In this document: positions 60,792 to 64,000 of the stretch, piece after piece | Layout: each line of letters begins with the position of its first letter | Position numbering within the stretch: the stretch's first letter is position 1 | Origin: Erwinia pyri | GTDB lineage: Bacteria; Pseudomonadota; Gammaproteobacteria; Enterobacterales; Enterobacteriaceae | DNA length: 64,000 nucleotides | NCBI RefSeq assembly: GCF_030758455.1 | Contig: NZ_CP132353.1 | Location: 3,286,001-3,350,000 of the forward strand | Direction: 5' to 3' | Translations under genes and position numbers: made by a program | The notes under the pieces: model-generated | What the model was told of the DNA's origin: nothing | The model's input: only the letters and a program-made list of their open reading frames with translations | Database searches by the model: none

Positions 60792-60868
60792 TGGTACGCC
60801 CTACAGGATTCGAACCTGTGACCTACGGCTTAGAAGGCCGGTGCTCTATCCAACTGAGCTAAGGGCGC
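60792..60868 (-). tRNA. argU: tRNA-Arg (anticodon UCU)
   Basis: Seventy-seven bases on the minus strand including an encoded CCA. The acceptor GCGCCCT pairs with AGGGCGT (one G-U). The D-loop has AGCTCAGTTGGATAGAGC, the anticodon loop is CTTCTAA (anticodon TCT), and the T-arm is ACAGGTTCGAATCCTGT. It reads AGA codons. It lies 184 bases from folD, as in E. coli, where argU is the DLP12 prophage site near folD. Confidence 0.95.
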
Positions 60869-61051
60869 ATGGAGAACTGAGGCGAATTATACGGTGCGAA
60901 CCTGCTGAGTCAACGATTTATCGGGCGGAAGCGGTCTGTTGCTGCACTATTGAGCAGTCTTGCCTGAAACTGTGCCTGACAGCAGCGCCCGCTTCTGACA
61001 AAATAGGCACCAATCCCCGTATTAACTCAACACAGATGGATCCCCTCTCTG

Positions 61052-61918
61052 ATGGTAGCAAAGATTATTGACGGTAAAACGATTGCGCAGCAGGTGCGTC
61101 AAGAGGTTGCGGAAAAAGTTCAGCAGCGTCTGGCGGCCGGAAAGCGTGCTCCCGGCCTGGCAGTTGTGCTGGTGGGTGAGAACCCCGCTTCGCAGATTTA
61201 TGTCGGCAGCAAACGCCGCGCCTGTGAAGAGGTCGGCTTCCTCTCCCGCTCTTACGATCTGCCCGCCTCCACCAGCGAAGCCGATCTGTTAGAACTGATC
61301 GACAAGCTGAATAACGACAGCGAAATCGATGGGATCCTGGTGCAGCTGCCCTTGCCGGCAGGCATCGATAACGTAAAAGTGCTGGAGAGCATCGCGCCCT
61401 CGAAAGATGTGGATGGCTTCCACCCTTATAATGTTGGCCGCCTCTGCCAGCGTGCGCCAAAGCTGCGTCCGTGTACGCCTCGCGGCATCGTGACGCTGCT
61501 GGAGCGTTACAACATCGATACTTTTGGCATGAACGCCGTTGTGGTTGGCGCCTCTAACATTGTCGGACGCCCGATGAGCATGGAGCTGCTGCTGGCTGGC
61601 TGCACTACCACCGTCACCCATCGCTTCACCAAAAATTTGCGCTTCCATGTGGAGCATGCCGATCTGCTGGTGGTCGCGGTAGGTAAACCAGGCTTTATTC
61701 CGGGTGACTGGATCAAGCCAGGCGCGGTGGTGATTGACGTGGGTATCAATCGCCTTGAAAGCGGTAAAGTGGTGGGTGATGTCGATTTCGCGGCGGCTTC
61801 AGAGCGCGCCTCTTATATCACCCCGGTTCCAGGCGGCGTGGGTCCGATGACCGTGGCGACGCTGATTCAGAATACCCTGCAGGCCTGCGAAGAATTTCAT
61901 GATGGAGCAGTAAAATAA
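61052..61918 (+). CDS. folD: Bifunctional methylene-THF dehydrogenase/cyclohydrolase FolD
   Basis: A 288-residue cytosolic enzyme of one-carbon metabolism that interconverts 5,10-methylene-THF and 10-formyl-THF with NADP. Motifs are [14 protein letters not shown] with the catalytic lysine, [27 protein letters not shown], the Rossmann turn [21 protein letters not shown], and the C-terminal [17 protein letters not shown]. It starts at ATG 61052 and overlaps the ybcJ start by one base. Confidence 0.96.
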   Translation: MVAKIIDGKTIAQQVRQEVAEKVQQRLAAGKRAPGLAVVLVGENPASQIYVGSKRRACEEVGFLSRSYDLPASTSEADLLELIDKLNNDSEIDGILVQLPLPAGIDNVKVLESIAPSKDVDGFHPYNVGRLCQRAPKLRPCTPRGIVTLLERYNIDTFGMNAVVVGASNIVGRPMSMELLLAGCTTTVTHRFTKNLRFHVEHADLLVVAVGKPGFIPGDWIKPGAVVIDVGINRLESGKVVGDVDFAAASERASYITPVPGGVGPMTVATLIQNTLQACEEFHDGAVK

Positions 61919-62130
61919 TGGCAACGTTCTCTTTAGGTAAACATCCCCATGTCGATCTCTGCGATCTGCTGAAGCTGGAAGGTCTGGTGGAAAGCGGCGC
62001 GCGCGCCAAAACGCTGATTGCGGAAGGCAATGTGACCGTCGATGGCGTGGTGGAAACCCGCAAACGCTGCAAGATTGTAGCGGGCCAGACCGTGGTATTT
62101 GAGGGTCAAAGCATCACGGTTACGGCGTAA
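61918..62130 (+). CDS. ybcJ: S4-like RNA-binding protein YbcJ
   Basis: A 70-residue S4-domain protein: HVDLCDLLKLEGLVESGARAKTLIAEGNVTVDGVVETRKRCKI is the compact S4 fold. It starts in the TAATG overlap with folD, the same order as in E. coli (folD, ybcJ). RNA binding is established for the fold; its target is not. Confidence 0.93.
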   Translation: MATFSLGKHPHVDLCDLLKLEGLVESGARAKTLIAEGNVTVDGVVETRKRCKIVAGQTVVFEGQSITVTA

Positions 62131-62400
62131 GCCTGCCGATCACCGGCGGCGTTTCGCTGCCGGTTTCTCTAAAGATCTTCGCGCCGAATCCAGTTTAGTC
62201 ATTTCCCCTCTACACGCGCTATACCTTACCTCTTCTCAGGCCATTGCCGATCGACTTCAAAGTATCACTATTTCCTCTTGCTCAATGTGAAAATCTTGTT
62301 GCAGCAAAATCGCACTTCTCTCACGATAGGTAGAACGTTCTACTAAAACGTTCTACCTACAATAATAGGGTGTGAAAAGCGCCATCAGGGGGAAGAGAGC
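62131..62400 (+). promoter_or_regulatory. Promoter region of the PTS gene with an AACGTT-centred operator
   Basis: At 62330-62343 GTAGAACGTTCTAC is a perfect 14-bp palindrome. At 62345-62358 ACTAAAACGTTCTACCT-like sequence repeats its right half, so the arms AGGTAGAACGTT and AACGTTCTACCT enclose seven bases. AACGTT centres are typical of LacI/GalR-family operators such as MalI. It sits about 45 bases before the start codon. Confidence 0.65.
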
Positions 62401-63900
62401 ATGAGTCTGATATCAGGGTTTGTTAGATCGTTATCAAAGTTATCCATGATTGGCCGCGCGTTGATGCTGCCGATCTCATTGCTTCCGGCCGCAGGGCTGC
62501 TGCTGGCCTTCGGCGACAAGTTTCACCTACCGCTAATGATGAATGCAGGGGGCGTGATTTTCGATAATCTGCCGTTACTGTTCGCCATTGGTTCAGCTGT
62601 AGGTCTGGCTTCGGAGTCAGGTATCGCCGCCCTTTCGGCCGCCGTATCGGTATTTATCACGAATATCACCATCGGGACTCTGTTAGGCATTACGCCGGAG
62701 ATGGCTTCCCAGGGCGGAAAATACGCCATGGTGGTAGGGATCCCGACACTGCAAATGGGCGTGTTTGGTGGATTGATCTGCGGTATTCTCGCGGCCTGGT
62801 GCTATAACCGTTTTCACACCCTGCAACTGCCGGAATTTCTAGGTTTCTTCTCGGGTAAGCGCTTCGTTGCCATTGCAACAGCTTTTCTCTCCTTCGTGCT
62901 GGGGCTGTTGCTGCCGTATGTCTGGCAGCATGTCCAGACCGGAATCGATGCGCTCTCCGTGGTCGTTAACGGCAATAACCAGGCCGCCTCAACCTTTATC
63001 TTTGGCCTGGTCGAACGCGCGCTGATTCCGCTCGGTCTGCACCATATCTGGTATCCCTCTTTCTGGTACTCGTTTGGCGACTATACAACCCTGAGTGGCC
63101 AGGTGATCCACGGCGACCAAACTATCTGGTTCAAAATGCTGGAAGAAGGAAGCAAAACCTTCAGCAGTGATACCTATCAGAATGCGGGCAAGTTTATGCA
63201 GGGCGAGTTCCCGCTGATGCTGTTCGCGCTGCCTGCCGCCTGTCTGGCGATGTATCATGAAGCGCACACCAAAAATAAGAAAATCGCCTCCGGTATTCTC
63301 TTCTCCGCAGCTCTGACCTGCTTCCTGACCGGGATCACCGAGCCGGTAGAATTTACCTTTATTTTTGTTGCGCCTGTCCTTTACGTCTTTAACGCCATCA
63401 TGGCTGGCGTGGCTTATATGTCGATGTACCTGCTGCATGCACATATTGCTAAATCGTTCTCCGCAGGCCTGATTGACTATATCTCCTTCGGCATTCTGCC
63501 CTCGTTTAACGGCTATCAAACCAACTACCTGGACGCCGTGATTGTCGGCGTGCCGATGGCGTTTATCTATTACTTCACCTTCCGGTTCGTCATCCGTCGT
63601 TTAGATGTTAAAACACCAGGACGTTCAGAAGTGACTGCCACGACTGATGATAAAACCGATGACGAACTGGCTACCGAAATTATTACTCTGTTGGGCGGTG
63701 CGAAAAACATCGACTCCGTGGGTGCCTGTATCACTCGTCTGCGCCTTGAAGTAGCGGAGAGCGAGAAGGTGGACAGAGACGGGCTGAACAGTCTTGGGGC
63801 TCGCGGCGTGGTCTTCGTCGGTGACAATGGCATTCAGGTGATTTTCGGTGCGAGGGCACAATTTATTGCCCAAAGCATGTCTGACAGGACGGGCAAATAA
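62401..63900 (+). CDS. PTS glucose-family IIBC permease
   Basis: A 499-residue phosphotransferase permease. Residues 1-390 are the membrane IIC domain (LPISLLPAAGLLLAFG, IGSAVGLASESGIAALSAAVS, GLVERALIPLGLHHIWY, and the GITEPVEFTFIFVAPVLYV sugar loop). Residues about 415-490 are IIB, with the phosphorylated cysteine in SVGACITRLRLEV. The glucose/maltose/N-acetylglucosamine superfamily is clear; the sugar is not. The C-terminal IIA is absent, so it uses a separate IIA. It follows an AACGTT palindrome. A partial gene begins near the window end. Confidence 0.88.
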   Translation: MSLISGFVRSLSKLSMIGRALMLPISLLPAAGLLLAFGDKFHLPLMMNAGGVIFDNLPLLFAIGSAVGLASESGIAALSAAVSVFITNITIGTLLGITPEMASQGGKYAMVVGIPTLQMGVFGGLICGILAAWCYNRFHTLQLPEFLGFFSGKRFVAIATAFLSFVLGLLLPYVWQHVQTGIDALSVVVNGNNQAASTFIFGLVERALIPLGLHHIWYPSFWYSFGDYTTLSGQVIHGDQTIWFKMLEEGSKTFSSDTYQNAGKFMQGEFPLMLFALPAACLAMYHEAHTKNKKIASGILFSAALTCFLTGITEPVEFTFIFVAPVLYVFNAIMAGVAYMSMYLLHAHIAKSFSAGLIDYISFGILPSFNGYQTNYLDAVIVGVPMAFIYYFTFRFVIRRLDVKTPGRSEVTATTDDKTDDELATEIITLLGGAKNIDSVGACITRLRLEVAESEKVDRDGLNSLGARGVVFVGDNGIQVIFGARAQFIAQSMSDRTGK

Positions 63901-64000
63901 TAAGATGTCAGTCTGACACGTCTCCTGTAATCTGGGGGACGTTGTCATTTCAGGCGGACAGGGACGCGATTTCAGGGAGGGGATTTGAAGAAAGTCAGTA
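63901..64000 (+). other. Start of a further gene at the window edge
   Basis: GGGAGGGGA at about 63976 precedes TTGAAGAAAGTCAGTA, which could start a protein with MKKVS. Only five codons are visible, so the product cannot be named; a partner enzyme or LacI-type repressor would fit the PTS gene. Confidence 0.3.

Noticed and set aside
62099..62290. A 63-codon frame after ybcJ
   Set aside because: It starts inside ybcJ, has no ribosome binding site and no recognisable domain.

Overview
The window reads as chromosome of a plant-associated member of the Erwiniaceae (Pantoea/Erwinia/Mixta group). Support comes from a crtE-idi-crtX-crtY-crtI-crtB cluster with convergent crtZ, in the order of the Pantoea agglomerans/Erwinia herbicola pigment cluster; a three-subunit membrane gluconate dehydrogenase like that described from Erwinia/Pantoea cypripedii; an AvrE-family effector (DspE/WtsE) with its chaperone; and many genes with clear E. 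coli orthologues (fetAB, gcd, pqqU/yncD, yciT, ybiU, mqo, lldRD, cheV, folD, ybcJ, argU). The species cannot be fixed from this sequence alone.

Layout. 1-2 kb: end of a CioAB/bd-II type cytochrome bd oxidase operon with a DUF2474 microprotein, then a DUF883-like stress protein. 2.3-10 kb: an OprB-type sugar porin, the FetAB iron exporter, PQQ glucose dehydrogenase (gcd) and the PQQ receptor pqqU. 10.4-15.2 kb: a lipoprotein, an iron alcohol dehydrogenase, a PdxI-like aldo/keto reductase with a divergent LysR regulator, and two convergent RcnB-like proteins. 15.4-21.3 kb: dspF and dspE under a consensus HrpL box. 21.5-25.3 kb: gluconate 2-dehydrogenase. 25.7-33.8 kb: small genes, an AraC regulator with a divergent EamA exporter, cheV, lldR-lldD with two LldR-type operators, an orphan type II lumazine synthase and an SDR. 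33.8-37.5 kb: small exported proteins, a YoaK-like microprotein pair, and mqo. 37.8-47.6 kb: ybiU, yciT, two YmgB/AriR-like regulators, a PncC-like amidase, a YghA-like SDR, a zinc alcohol dehydrogenase, and a yciG/yciF/yciE/katN-type stress cluster. 47.8-55.1 kb: the carotenoid cluster. 55.2-60.4 kb: YsnF-like stress proteins, an aldo/keto reductase, a Cys-rich DUF326 protein, a third YmgB-like gene, and several intrinsic terminators with no gene in front of them. 60.5-62.1 kb: a decayed integrase next to tRNA-Arg(UCU), then folD-ybcJ. 62.4-64 kb: a PTS IIBC permease under a palindromic operator.

Functionally the left half is built around periplasmic sugar oxidation: the porin lets sugar in, Gcd (PQQ) makes gluconate, gluconate dehydrogenase makes 2-ketogluconate, PqqU can import PQQ, and the bd oxidase and quinone-linked Mqo and LldD serve the same quinone pool. 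The right half is a stress and stationary-phase region (Mn catalase, ferritin-like proteins, YsnF, carotenoids, YmgB-type connectors).

The observations most worth following are: (i) paired TGTACA operators upstream of the ymgB/pncC and yciFE-katN loci, suggesting a MlrA/BluR/CarH-like MerR regulon; (ii) an isolated dspEF effector locus with a consensus hrp box inside the gluconate/glucose oxidation neighbourhood; (iii) unannotated microproteins; and (iv) candidate small RNAs at 58.2-59.7 kb. No CRISPR array, insertion sequence or intact prophage was seen.
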